A stretch of 41,881 nt of DNA from Aeromonas media (GTDB lineage: Bacteria > Pseudomonadota > Gammaproteobacteria > Enterobacterales > Aeromonadaceae). Position 1 is the first letter of the stretch. Each line of letters opens with the position of its first letter. The DNA lies in NCBI RefSeq assembly GCF_000819985.1, contig NZ_CDBZ01000077.1, positions 1 to 41,881 on the forward strand, written 5' to 3'. Below are positions 20,032 through 29,655 of the stretch, in pieces. Position numbers and translations under genes: made by a program. A model generated the notes under the pieces. The model saw nothing but the letters and a program-made list of their open reading frames with translations. It searched no databases and was not told the DNA's origin.

Positions 20032-20239
20032 GAAGGCTTCCGATAGAGAGCGGGGGCCGGGCCCTCATTCATCACGGATGAAAGGCCCCGAACGCAAACA
20101 GGTGCCCATTGTAGAGGATTGGCTCGCCCGGCTAAAGCCTCCAACTCGAGCTTGGGCCAGCCCCGGGGAATAGGGAGCAGCGGCATGACGACAGGTGGCG
20201 TGAGCCTGTGCACAGGTCCCATCTGCCAAACCTCGAACA

Positions 20240-21328
20240 ATGGCTTTTATTGATAGTCATTTCTATTTAGAATGCCGCCGACCGACACGCCCGCGGCATG
20301 GAGCCCATGGACAAGCTGACCCCCTCTTCGACCCCCTGCAGCGACTGCTGATCACCCCGCTCTGGCAGAGTCTGTCGGGGCTGTTCGATCTCAACGGGCG
20401 CCTGGGCTTTGTTTTCCTGCTGATCTCGGGCACCGTCGCCTACCTGCTCTATCTGCACCGCCGTCGCCAGGGAGATCCCGAAACCCGCAGCTTTCGCCAC
20501 TTCCTGGGGGGCCGGGCCGTCTGGTTGCACCCCTCGGCCCTGCTCGATTACCAGTACTACCTGGTGCGCGCCCTGCTGCATGTGGCGGTGATCCTGCCTG
20601 TCCTGACCCTGCTCCACCCCTGGCTGCTGCAAACCGGGGACGTGCAATCGGCACTGACCCGGCTCTGGGGTGAGCGCCCGAGGTTCGCCGAGGCGAGCTG
20701 GCTGATGATGCTCTATGGCCTGGGGGTCTTCCTCATCAGCGACTTCGTCCATTACTGGCTGCACCGCGCCTTTCACAGCCGCTGGCTGTGGGAGTTTCAC
20801 AAGGTACACCACAGCGCGACCGTGATGGTGCCGCCAACGGCGAGCCGCATCCACCTGGTGGAGAAGCTGTGCGAGATGCTGGTCAAGGGGAGCTGCCTCG
20901 CCCTCTACGGCGGCATCTTCCATTGGCTCTGTGGCGGCACAGTGCGCCCCTACACCCTGTTTGGCATCAGCTACCTGGTGCTCATCTTCAACGCCCTGGC
21001 CGCCAACCTGCGCCACACCCACATCTGGCTCTCCTTCGGCCCCAGGCTCGAACACCTGCTCAACAGCCCGGCCCAGCACCAGATCCATCACAGCCGGGAT
21101 CCCCGCCACTTCAACCACAACTTCGGCACCAATCTCTCCCTCTGGGACTGGTGGTTCGGCACCCTCTATGTGACCAGCAGCCAGCCCGAGCCGCTCTCCT
21201 TCGGGGTGGGCCCGAGAGACAACGAACGCTACAGCCGGTTAAGTGCCCTGATCCTGCGCCCCTTCCTGGTGACGGTGCGCAAGATCTGGCGTGCCCTGCC
21301 CCGCCCCCGCAAGCCGCTGGTGGATTGA
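20240..21328 (+). CDS. Sterol desaturase / fatty acid hydroxylase superfamily membrane protein, 5' end uncertain
   Basis: Membrane di-iron oxygenase family member, 362 codons as an open frame. The histidine clusters are intact: H171-x3-H175, H187-x2-H190-H191, and H280-x2-H283-H284, set among four or so hydrophobic segments. Such enzymes hydroxylate or desaturate lipids; the substrate is not shown. The N-terminus is doubtful. The in-frame ATG at 20240 has no ribosome site, and the first 25 or so residues look unlike protein. A better-placed ATG at 20307 (GGAG just upstream) is in another frame and would join the main frame if one base were present after 20318. It could be a frameshifted allele, a sequencing error or an unusual start. 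Confidence 0.75.
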   Translation: MAFIDSHFYLECRRPTRPRHGAHGQADPLFDPLQRLLITPLWQSLSGLFDLNGRLGFVFLLISGTVAYLLYLHRRRQGDPETRSFRHFLGGRAVWLHPSALLDYQYYLVRALLHVAVILPVLTLLHPWLLQTGDVQSALTRLWGERPRFAEASWLMMLYGLGVFLISDFVHYWLHRAFHSRWLWEFHKVHHSATVMVPPTASRIHLVEKLCEMLVKGSCLALYGGIFHWLCGGTVRPYTLFGISYLVLIFNALAANLRHTHIWLSFGPRLEHLLNSPAQHQIHHSRDPRHFNHNFGTNLSLWDWWFGTLYVTSSQPEPLSFGVGPRDNERYSRLSALILRPFLVTVRKIWRALPRPRKPLVD

Positions 21329-21343
21329 GCAAGGCCCATAAGC

Positions 21344-21369
21344 ACAACGCCACCCTGAGGTGGCGTTGT
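21344..21369. terminator. Bidirectional hairpin between the hydroxylase gene and leuA
   Basis: An 11-bp stem (ACAACGCCACC and its complement) with a CTGA loop, 15 bases after the plus-strand stop and 16 bases after the minus-strand leuA stop. T-richness after it is modest. Confidence 0.55.
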
Positions 21370-21385
21370 TGTTGGCGGACATGGC

Positions 21386-23044
21386 TCAGGCGCTTTGGCG
21401 CAGGGCGCGGATCTGGGCGGCGCCGTTGATCACCGCCTGCAGGGAGGCGTTGACCACGTCACGGCCGATGGCCACCCCGCACATGCGGGTGCCGTCGACA
21501 CTCAGCAGCACATAGGCGGCGGCGCGGGATTCGGTACCGGCGCTGAGGGCATGTTCGGAGTAGTCGAGCACATCTATGTGCATGCCGGTCTGGCGCTCCC
21601 AGCCGTTGACCAGGGCCGTGATGGCCCCCTCCCCCTCACCACAGAGCTGCAAGCTGCCGTCCGGGGTCTGCAGCTCGAGACGCAGGGTCTCCTGACTGTC
21701 GTGACCGAGCTGAAAACGACCGATACGATAACCGTGCAGCGGCTCGAGGTAGTGCTGCTCGAACAGCGCGCGGATCTGCTCCGGGCTGATTTCGCTGCAG
21801 CTCGCCTCGGCCTGCGCCTGAACCCGGCGGCTGAAGTCGATCTGCAGCCAGCGCGGCAGTTGCAGGCCGAGGTCGCGCTCCAGCAGATAGGTGACCCCTC
21901 CCTTGCCGGACTGGCTGTTGATGCGGATCACCGCCTCGTAGCTGCGACCAAGATCGGCAGGATCGATCGGCAGATAGGCCACGTCCCAGTAGGCATCAGG
22001 CTTCTCGGCCGCCAGGGATTTGCGGATGGCGTCCTGGTGGCTGCCGGAGAACGCCGTGTAGACCAGCTCGCCGGCATAGGGGTGGCGCGGGTGCAGGGCA
22101 ATCTGGGTGCAGGCCCCCACGGTCGCGACGATGGCGTCCATGTCAGAGAGATCCAGCTCGGGATCGATGCCCTGGCTGTAGAGGTTCATGGCCATGGTGA
22201 CGATATCCATGTTGCCGGTACGCTCGCCGTTGCCAAGCAAGGTGCCCTCGATGCGATCGGCCCCCGCCAGCACCGCCAGCTCGGCCGCCGCCACCCCGCA
22301 GCCCCGATCGTTGTGGGTGTGAATGGAGATGCTCACCTCGGGGCGCGCCCTGAGGTGGCGGCAGAACCACTCCACCTGATCCGCGAACATGTTGGGGGTG
22401 CTCACCTCCACGGTGGCGGGGAGGTTGAGGATCATGGGGCGGGAGGCCGATCGCCACTCGTCGATGACGGCGTCGCACACCTCCACCGCGAACTCCACCT
22501 CTGTGCTGCTGAAGCTCTCGGGGGAGTACTGGAAGCTCCACTCGGTGCCTGGGTTGCGGGCCGCGTATTCCCGTACCCAGCGCGCCCCCTGCACGGCGAT
22601 GGCCTTGACCCCTTCCCGCCCGGTGTTGAACACATAGTTGCGCTGGGTCGGGTTGACCGAGTTGTACACATGAACGATGGCCCGCTTCGCCCCCTTGAGG
22701 GACTCGAAGGTACGGGCGATGAGATCTTCCCGGGCCTGCACCAGCACCTGGATGGTGACATCGTCCGGAATGAGATTGCGCTCGATGAGTTCGCGCACGA
22801 AGTCAAAGTCCGGCTGGGAGGCGGCCGGGAAGCCCACCTCGATATGCTTGAAGCCGACATGGGTCATCAGCGCCCACATCTGCAGCTTCTGGGCCACCGT
22901 CATGGGTTCGACCAGCGCCTGGTTGCCGTCCCGCAGATCCACGGCGCACCAGAGCGGCGCGCGCTCAAGCACCCGGTTGGGCCATTGCCTGTCCGCCAAC
23001 GCAATGACGGGGGCCGGGCGGTATTTGCGATGATCGAAGCTCAT
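21386..23044 (-). CDS. leuA: 2-isopropylmalate synthase, type II (LeuA)
   Basis: First committed enzyme of leucine synthesis; it condenses acetyl-CoA with 2-oxoisovalerate. The 552-residue protein belongs to the longer type II group found in Pseudomonas, actinobacteria and yeast. It carries the opening KYRP-PV and DRQWPNR signatures, the catalytic DLRDGNQ, the metal motif IHTHNDRG and a C-terminal LeuA-dimer regulatory domain from about residue 400 for leucine feedback. The start at 23044 matches the family opening. An open frame continues 77 codons upstream but shows no protein-like sequence. No leuBCD follows; the next plus-strand neighbour is unrelated, so it is a single-gene unit. Confidence 0.92.
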   Translation of the reverse strand: MSFDHRKYRPAPVIALADRQWPNRVLERAPLWCAVDLRDGNQALVEPMTVAQKLQMWALMTHVGFKHIEVGFPAASQPDFDFVRELIERNLIPDDVTIQVLVQAREDLIARTFESLKGAKRAIVHVYNSVNPTQRNYVFNTGREGVKAIAVQGARWVREYAARNPGTEWSFQYSPESFSSTEVEFAVEVCDAVIDEWRSASRPMILNLPATVEVSTPNMFADQVEWFCRHLRARPEVSISIHTHNDRGCGVAAAELAVLAGADRIEGTLLGNGERTGNMDIVTMAMNLYSQGIDPELDLSDMDAIVATVGACTQIALHPRHPYAGELVYTAFSGSHQDAIRKSLAAEKPDAYWDVAYLPIDPADLGRSYEAVIRINSQSGKGGVTYLLERDLGLQLPRWLQIDFSRRVQAQAEASCSEISPEQIRALFEQHYLEPLHGYRIGRFQLGHDSQETLRLELQTPDGSLQLCGEGEGAITALVNGWERQTGMHIDVLDYSEHALSAGTESRAAAYVLLSVDGTRMCGVAIGRDVVNASLQAVINGAAQIRALRQSA

Positions 23045-23395
23045 ATTCAGATTCCCTTGGCAGATATGCTGAGGCGCCAGGCGACCGGGCAGGTAACAGA
23101 GGGTGCAAGGAGGGGGAGCGGACTGACGCGATAACGCTGGCCCTGATCCTCTCGCAACCCTCTGGCACTGAATGCTTGCCGGTGCGGACGACCTTGTTTG
23201 CTCACGCATGTGATGAGAAACCAGTATAGGGAGGCGTTCGGGGTGAGTGATTGCGAAGATTGTTGTCAATGGCACAAAATAGGCAATTTATGATTGCATT
23301 AAGCCAATTTAAGGGGGTTTATCACCCTTGCTTCTCGCTGTTTACGCCACCCCGTGCATGAGGAGCCGATGCGCCCGGGATCCGCCGCCCCCGCC
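23045..23395 (-). promoter_or_regulatory. leuA upstream region
   Basis: About 350 bases between leuA and the carB terminator. No leucine-rich leader peptide or T-box was seen, so classical leu attenuation is not supported. Two short dyads, ATTG-TTGT-CAAT at about 23258-23270 and CAAT-TTATG-ATTG at about 23284-23296, lie upstream of the open frame and could be regulator sites. No promoter could be fixed with confidence. Confidence 0.35.
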
Positions 23396-23428
23396 AAAAG
23401 AAACACCCCGCCATCGCTGGCGGGGTGT
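23396..23428 (-). terminator. Rho-independent terminator of carAB
   Basis: On the minus strand, an 11-bp stem (ACACCCCGCCA and its complement, 4-base loop) is followed by TTCTTTT. It lies about 48 bases after the carB stop. Confidence 0.85.
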
Positions 23429-23475
23429 TGTCAGGCTTGCATCCAGGGCCGTAAGCCACCCTGGCCGCGCGCACC

Positions 23476-26400
23476 TTAGCGGTGCTTGACCCTGTGGTGC
23501 AGCTCCTGCACCGAGTTCACGTTGGCGGTGGCATCGACGCTGATAGCCATGCAGGTGGCGAAGGCCGCGTGCAGCGTGGTGGTGTAGGCCACCTTGTGCT
23601 GCAGGGCGCCGCGGCGCAGCTGCTTGGAATCCTGAATCGCCTGACGGCCCTCGGCGGTGTTGACGATGTAGGTGTACTCGCCATTCTTGATGCGATCCAG
23701 AATGTGCGGACGGCCTTCATGCACCTTGTTCACCAGACGCGGGTTGATGCTCGCTTCCCCCAGGGTCACGGCAGTGCCGTGGGTGGCGTCGAGCTCATAG
23801 CCCAGCTCCAGCAATTTGGCGGCCAGGTTCACCACCCGCTCCTTGTCGCCGTGACGCACGGAGAGCAGGGCGCGACCTTCGCTCGGCACCTGGTGACCGG
23901 CACCCAGCTGGGCCTTGGCGTAAGCCTCGGCAAAGCTGCTGCCCACCCCCATCACCTCGCCAGTGGAGCGCATTTCCGGCCCCAGCAGCGGGTCGACACC
24001 CGGGAACTTGGCAAACGGCAGCACCACTTCTTTGACCGAGTAGTAGGGCGGGATGATCTCGGTGGTGAAACCTTGCTCCTGCAGGCTCTGACCGGCCATA
24101 ACCCGGGCGGCGATCTTCGCCAGCGGCGCACCGGTGGCCTTGGAGACGAAGGGCACGGTACGGGCGGCACGGGGGTTCACCTCGATGAGGTAGATCTCGT
24201 TGTCCTTCACCGCGAACTGCACGTTCATCAGGCCGACCACGCCGAGCTCCAGCGCCAGCTTGCGCACCTGCTCACGCATCTCGTCCTGGATGGCCTTGGA
24301 CAGGGTGTAGGGCGGCAGGGAGCAGGCGGAGTCACCGGAGTGGATACCGGCCTGCTCGATGTGCTCCATGATGCCGCCGATGACCACGTCAACGCCGTCA
24401 CAGATGGCGTCCACGTCCACCTCGGTGGCGTCGTCCAGGAAGCGGTCCAGCAGCACCGGCGACTCGTTGGAGACACTCACGGCCTCCGCGAAGTAGCGAC
24501 GCAGATCCTGCTCGTCATAGACGATTTCCATGGCGCGGCCACCCAGCACGTAGGAGGGGCGAACCACCAGCGGGTAGGTGATGCGGGCGGCGACCTGCAC
24601 AGCCTGCTCCAGCGCAGTGACGGTGCCATTTTCCGGCTGCTTGAGGCCAAGGCGCTCGACGGCGGACTGGAAGCGCTCGCGGTCTTCGGCACGGTCGATG
24701 GCATCCGGGCTGGTGCCGATGACAGGCACGCCGTTCGCTTCCAGGGCACGGGCAAGCTTGAGCGGAGTCTGACCGCCGTACTGGACGATGACGCCTTTCG
24801 GGTTTTCGACGCGCACGATTTCCAGCACGTCTTCCAGGGTCACCGGCTCGAAGTAGAGACGGTCGGAGGTGTCGTAATCGGTGGAGACGGTCTCCGGGTT
24901 GCAGTTGACCATGATGGTCTCGTAACCGTCTTCGCGCAGGGCCAGGGCCGCGTGCACACAGCAGTAGTCGAACTCGATGCCCTGACCGATGCGGTTCGGG
25001 CCGCCGCCGATGATCATGATCTTGTCGCGATTGGTCGGCGCCGCTTCGCACTCCTCGTCATAGCTGGAGTACATGTAGGCGGTGTTGGTGGCGAACTCGG
25101 CGGCGCAGGTATCGACCCGCTTGTAGACCGGGAAGATGTTGTGGCGGGCACGGGCCTTGCGTACCTCGCCCTCGGCCACGCCGAGGATCTTGGCCAGACG
25201 GGCGTCGGCGAAGCCCTTGCGCTTCAGGGTGCGCAGGAAGTCGGCGTCCAGGCCGGCCATGCCGCGCTCTTTCACCTGCTCTTCCAGCTTCACCAGCTCT
25301 TCAATCTGCACCAGGAACCAGGGGTCAATCTTGGTCAGCTTGAAGATGCCGTCCATGGAGAGACCGGCGCGGAACGCATCGGCGATGTACCAGATCCGGT
25401 CGCAACCGGCATCCTGCAGCTCGTGGCGGATGCGGGTCAGAGAGTCGGGGGTATTGAGATCCACCATGGGGTCGAAGCCGGTCTTGCCGGTCTCGAGGCT
25501 GCGCAGGGCCTTGTGCAGGGACTCCTGGAAGTTGCGGCCAATGGCCATCACTTCACCCACGGACTTCATCTGGGTGGTGAGACGGTCGTTGGCACCGGCA
25601 AACTTCTCGAAGTTGAAGCGCGGGATCTTGGTGACCACGTAGTCAATCGCCGGCTCGAAGGAGGCCGGGGTGCGACCGCCGGTGATGTCGTTCATCAGCT
25701 CGTCCAGGGTGTAACCGATGGCGAGCTTGGCGGCGATCTTGGCGATGGGGAAACCGGTCGCCTTGGAGGCGAGCGCGGAGGAGCGGGACACCCGCGGGTT
25801 CATCTCGATGATGACCATGCGGCCATCTTTGGGATTGATGCCGAACTGGACGTTGGAGCCGCCGGTCTCGACGCCGATCTCGCGCAGCACCGCCATGGAG
25901 GCGTTGCGCATTAGCTGGTACTCCTTGTCGGTCAGCGTCTGGGCTGGCGCGACCGTGATGGAGTCACCGGTGTGGATGCCCATGGGGTCAAAGTTTTCGA
26001 TGGCGCAGACGATGATGCAGTTGTCGTTGCGATCCCGCACCACTTCCATCTCGTACTCTTTCCAGCCGATCAGGGACTCATCGATGAGCAGCTCCTTGGT
26101 CGGGGAGAGATCCAGGCCGCGCTCGCAGATCTCGACGAACTCTTCGGTGTTGTAGGCGATGCCGCCACCGGAGCCACCCATGGTGAAGGAGGGACGGATG
26201 ATGCAGGGGAAGCCGACCATCTGCTGCACCTTCCACGCCTCTTCCATGTTGTGGGCGATGCCGGCGCGCGGGCACTCCAGGCCGATGCTCTTCATGGCGA
26301 TGTCGAAGCGACGACGATCTTCCGCCTTGTCGATGGCATCGGCGGTGGCACCTATCATCTCCACACCGAACTCGGCCAGCACGCCGTGCTTCTCCAGATC

Positions 26401-26700
26401 CAGCGCGCAGTTGAGCGCGGTCTGGCCACCCATGGTGGGCAGCACCGCATCCGGACGCTCTTTCTTGATGATCTCGCGCACCACTTCCCAGGTGATGGGC
26501 TCGATGTAGGTGGCGTCCGCCATCTCGGGGTCGGTCATGATGGTGGCCGGGTTGGAGTTCACCAGGATGACGCGGTATCCCTCCTCGCGCAGAGCCTTGC
26601 AGGCCTGGGCGCCGGAGTAGTCGAATTCGCAGGCCTGACCGATGACGATGGGGCCGGCGCCGAGGATCAGGATGCTCTGTAGGTCGTTACGTTTTGGCAT
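23476..26700 (-). CDS. carB: Carbamoyl-phosphate synthase, large subunit
   Basis: Large subunit (1074 residues, the standard length) of glutamine-dependent carbamoyl-phosphate synthase, which supplies arginine and pyrimidine synthesis. The N-terminal carboxyphosphate half opens with [13 protein letters not shown], and its mirror in the second half is [13 protein letters not shown] near residue 555; these are the two duplicated ATP-grasp halves. [14 protein letters not shown] and EVNPRAART metal/ATP motifs are present in each half. A C-terminal MGS-like allosteric domain (last about 140 residues) binds UMP and ornithine in E. coli. It follows carA after 16 bases and ends at a strong terminator. 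Confidence 0.97.
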   Translation of the reverse strand: MPKRNDLQSILILGAGPIVIGQACEFDYSGAQACKALREEGYRVILVNSNPATIMTDPEMADATYIEPITWEVVREIIKKERPDAVLPTMGGQTALNCALDLEKHGVLAEFGVEMIGATADAIDKAEDRRRFDIAMKSIGLECPRAGIAHNMEEAWKVQQMVGFPCIIRPSFTMGGSGGGIAYNTEEFVEICERGLDLSPTKELLIDESLIGWKEYEMEVVRDRNDNCIIVCAIENFDPMGIHTGDSITVAPAQTLTDKEYQLMRNASMAVLREIGVETGGSNVQFGINPKDGRMVIIEMNPRVSRSSALASKATGFPIAKIAAKLAIGYTLDELMNDITGGRTPASFEPAIDYVVTKIPRFNFEKFAGANDRLTTQMKSVGEVMAIGRNFQESLHKALRSLETGKTGFDPMVDLNTPDSLTRIRHELQDAGCDRIWYIADAFRAGLSMDGIFKLTKIDPWFLVQIEELVKLEEQVKERGMAGLDADFLRTLKRKGFADARLAKILGVAEGEVRKARARHNIFPVYKRVDTCAAEFATNTAYMYSSYDEECEAAPTNRDKIMIIGGGPNRIGQGIEFDYCCVHAALALREDGYETIMVNCNPETVSTDYDTSDRLYFEPVTLEDVLEIVRVENPKGVIVQYGGQTPLKLARALEANGVPVIGTSPDAIDRAEDRERFQSAVERLGLKQPENGTVTALEQAVQVAARITYPLVVRPSYVLGGRAMEIVYDEQDLRRYFAEAVSVSNESPVLLDRFLDDATEVDVDAICDGVDVVIGGIMEHIEQAGIHSGDSACSLPPYTLSKAIQDEMREQVRKLALELGVVGLMNVQFAVKDNEIYLIEVNPRAARTVPFVSKATGAPLAKIAARVMAGQSLQEQGFTTEIIPPYYSVKEVVLPFAKFPGVDPLLGPEMRSTGEVMGVGSSFAEAYAKAQLGAGHQVPSEGRALLSVRHGDKERVVNLAAKLLELGYELDATHGTAVTLGEASINPRLVNKVHEGRPHILDRIKNGEYTYIVNTAEGRQAIQDSKQLRRGALQHKVAYTTTLHAAFATCMAISVDATANVNSVQELHHRVKHR

Positions 26701-26716
26701 GGCTCTCTTTATCCTC

Positions 26717-27853
26717 TTAGGCGCGATACTGCTTAATCAATTCAATAAAGTGGTCGAACAGACCGGCACAGTCGTGGGGGCCCGGGCTCGCTTCGGGGTG
26801 ACCCTGGAAGCTGAAGGCTGGACGATCGGTGCGATGTATGCCCTGCAGGGAGCCGTCGAACAGGGAGACGTGAGTGGCACGCAGGCACTCCGGCAGGCTG
26901 TTCTCGTCCACCGCAAACCCGTGGTTCTGGGCGGTGATCATGACGGTGTTGTCGTCCAGGCTCTTCACCGGGTGGTTGGCACCGTGGTGACCGAACTTCA
27001 TCTTGACTGTCTTGGCGCCGGAGGCCAGACCCAGCAGCTGGTGACCCAGGCAGATGCCGAACACCGGGGTGTTGGTCCCAAGGAAGGCCTTGATGGCCTC
27101 GATGGCGTAGTCGCACGGCTCGGGGTCACCGGGGCCGTTGGAGAGGAAGATGCCATCCGGGTTCATCGCCAGCACCTCGGCGGCCGGGGTCTTGGCCGGC
27201 ACTACTGTCAGGCGGCAGCCGCGGTCCACCAGCATGCGCAGGATGTTGCGCTTGACGCCAAAGTCGTAGGCCACCACGTGGTACTTGAGCTCATCGGCCG
27301 CCGGGGTGACGTGCCCCTTGCCGAGCTGCCAGCTGCCTTCAGTCCAGCTGTAGGATTCGCTGACGGTCACTTCCTTGGCCAGGTCCATCCCCTTCAGACC
27401 GGGGAAGGCGCGGGCCTGGCTCAGTGCATGGGCTTCATCGAGCTGCTTGCCGGCCAGGATGCAACCGGCCTGGGCACCCTTCTCCCGCAGGATGCGGGTC
27501 AGTTTGCGGGTGTCGATGTCGGCGATGCCAACGATGTTGTGAGACTTGAGGTAATCGGAGAGGGATTGCTGATTGCGGAAATTGGAGGCAAGTATCGGAA
27601 GGTCCCGGATGATCAATCCCTGCGCGTGGATTTGACTGGACTCTTCATCTTCGCTGTTGGTGCCGGTGTTGCCTATATGGGGGTAAGTGAGGGTGACTAT
27701 CTGACGGGAATAAGAGGGATCGGTGAGGATTTCCTGATAGCCCGTCATCGACGTATTGAAAACCACTTCACCAACGGAACATCCCTCGGCGCCTATCGAC
27801 ACGCCTTTGAACACAGTTCCATCTTCCAGCACTAGCAATGCAGTGTGATTCAA
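26717..27853 (-). CDS. carA: Carbamoyl-phosphate synthase, small (glutaminase) subunit, TTG start
   Basis: Glutaminase subunit, 378 residues. It releases ammonia from glutamine and channels it to CarB. The class I amidotransferase triad is visible as Cys268 (FGICLGH), His352 and Glu354 (GHPEASPGP). Translation begins at a TTG (27851-27853) with GGAGG five bases upstream; the E. coli carA also starts with UUG, so this rare start is conserved and supports the call. The gene forms an operon with carB. Two candidate promoters and an ArgR-box-like site lie upstream. Confidence 0.97.
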   Translation of the reverse strand: MNHTALLVLEDGTVFKGVSIGAEGCSVGEVVFNTSMTGYQEILTDPSYSRQIVTLTYPHIGNTGTNSEDEESSQIHAQGLIIRDLPILASNFRNQQSLSDYLKSHNIVGIADIDTRKLTRILREKGAQAGCILAGKQLDEAHALSQARAFPGLKGMDLAKEVTVSESYSWTEGSWQLGKGHVTPAADELKYHVVAYDFGVKRNILRMLVDRGCRLTVVPAKTPAAEVLAMNPDGIFLSNGPGDPEPCDYAIEAIKAFLGTNTPVFGICLGHQLLGLASGAKTVKMKFGHHGANHPVKSLDDNTVMITAQNHGFAVDENSLPECLRATHVSLFDGSLQGIHRTDRPAFSFQGHPEASPGPHDCAGLFDHFIELIKQYRA

Positions 27854-27964
27854 GACAACCTCCAGTTATTTAGCTTTAAATTCAGCAATTTACCTGGGTG
27901 TTGCGGGTCCGGACGCTGTTTGAAACAGGGCTCAAACCCGGCAGATTTCTGGCAAATTGGGCGC

Positions 27965-27992
27965 ATTCTACTTAAAAACGATCTCATTTCAA
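27965..27992 (-). promoter_or_regulatory. Candidate carA P2 promoter
   Basis: Minus strand: TTGAAA (27992-27987), a 16-base spacer, then TAGAAT (27970-27965). It lies about 110 bases upstream of the TTG start. The -35 element sits inside the inverted repeat at 27985-28013. Confidence 0.5.
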
Positions 27993-28013
27993 CGTCTTTT
28001 CTCGTTTGAAATG
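27985..28013. repeat. Inverted repeat over the carA P2 -35 element
   Basis: CATTTCAACG and CGTTTGAAATG are inverted copies differing by one base, with an 8-base spacer. It covers the P2 -35 element and touches the ArgR-like box, so it looks like an operator. Confidence 0.45.
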
Positions 28014-28027
28014 CATCTAAATTCAAT
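28010..28027. promoter_or_regulatory. ArgR box-like site upstream of carA
   Basis: The site reads TGCAT-CTAA-ATTCA, nine of ten bases of the ArgR half-site consensus TGAAT-N4-ATTCA. ArgR usually binds two boxes 3 bases apart; the neighbouring window (28031-28048) matches only about five of ten, so this may be a single strong box. Confidence 0.4.
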
Positions 28028-28045
28028 AAACAAGCAACATTACCC

Positions 28046-28073
28046 ATTATCTATGCACTGAGGTGCTTTGCAA
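28046..28073 (-). promoter_or_regulatory. Candidate carA P1 promoter
   Basis: Minus strand: TTGCAA (28073-28068), a 16-base spacer, then GATAAT (28051-28046). It lies 81 bases upstream of P2, similar to the P1-P2 spacing in E. coli, where P1 is pyrimidine-regulated. Confidence 0.45.
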
Positions 28074-28435
28074 CCCCCTCCCCAAAAAGAAAAGCCAAAA
28101 CCCGAAACAAAAGCACACACCCATGCCACCCAGCAGACAAAAAACGATATTTTATCGTTAATAAACAGACAAGTACGAATTTAAAAAACAAACAACTCAA
28201 GCCAAAAAGTGCCATTTGGCGATAGAAAACTGACTACTAAAAATAGAAAACGTTTTTCTTTGATTGCATTTTTAGTCTGTTTGACCGGATGTGAAAAAAG
28301 CGGGCTGCAGGGAAAATTGAGACCCAATCCCGTTACCCTCTGATGACATTTTTGTCGCAGGAGTGTGGCGCAGAAATAGGAAGGGGGAGATTTAGGCTGG
28401 TTCACCACAAAAGCGGTGCTTAATGCTCATTTTTA

Positions 28436-28472
28436 CAAAAACCATAAACAAGACCCCGGCGAGCCGGGGTCT
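28436..28472 (-). terminator. Rho-independent terminator of dapB
   Basis: Minus strand: a perfect 10-bp stem (AGACCCCGGC and its complement, 2-base loop) followed by a T-rich stretch. It lies 50 bases after the dapB stop. Confidence 0.8.
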
Positions 28473-28521
28473 GACAACCAGAGTGAGGAGAGGAGAGCCC
28501 TGGTCAGGCTCCCGCTACACC

Positions 28522-29352
<831 letters not shown>

Positions 29353-29509
29353 TTATTTTGGAAAGAGACCGTTTTACCAGCCCGCGCCGGCTTTGAAAAG
29401 CCCTCCGTGGCCGTCGTCTCGGCGCCGCCATATCAACAATAAATATCGTAAAAGTCCGAATAATTGACGGATTTAATCAGCACATCAGAATCACAAAAGA
29501 AAAAGACTT

Positions 29510-29525
29510 ATCCATCTGGACGTCT
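29510..29525. promoter_or_regulatory. MetJ box-like pair upstream of the NhaC-type gene
   Basis: Two abutting octamers, ATCCATCT and GGACGTCT, match the MetJ consensus AGACGTCT at five and seven of eight positions. They lie four bases upstream of the -35 element of the transporter promoter. MetJ sites are tandem octamers, so two in register is the minimum expected. Predicted by eye. Confidence 0.35.
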
Positions 29526-29528
29526 ATC

Positions 29529-29557
29529 TTGACCGAATGCCCCCGACTCACTATTGT
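29529..29557 (+). promoter_or_regulatory. Candidate promoter of the NhaC-type transporter
   Basis: TTGACC at 29529-29534, a 17-base spacer, and TATTGT at 29552-29557. The -10 is embedded in a perfect CTCAC-TATT-GTGAG palindrome. The leader to the ATG at 29656 would be about 90 bases. Confidence 0.45.
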
Positions 29558-29655
29558 GAGCCCCCCATAGCGGCAGGATGCCTACCCTGTGTCCGAGCAT
29601 ACCCGGGCCAACACAGGCTGCGACAGGAGGTCATTGTTCAAGTTTCGAGGAACAC

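Larger units (their letters stand above)
27854..28435. promoter_or_regulatory. carAB control region
   Basis: About 580 bases without a gene, strongly A+T rich from 28080 to 28300. Read toward carA it contains two tandem promoters (P1 28046-28073, P2 27965-27992), an ArgR-like box between them, and a long dyad overlapping P2. The same two-promoter layout serves pyrimidine and arginine control in E. coli. An AACGATA/TATCGTT palindrome at 28143-28159 is unexplained. Confidence 0.5.

Noticed and set aside
23045-23275. Leucine attenuator leader peptide before leuA
   Set aside because: The open frame continuing upstream has no run of leucine codons and no terminator/antiterminator pair could be drawn.
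23482-25914. 810-codon plus-strand frame opposite carB
   Set aside because: Antisense shadow of carB with typical shadow composition and no ribosome site.
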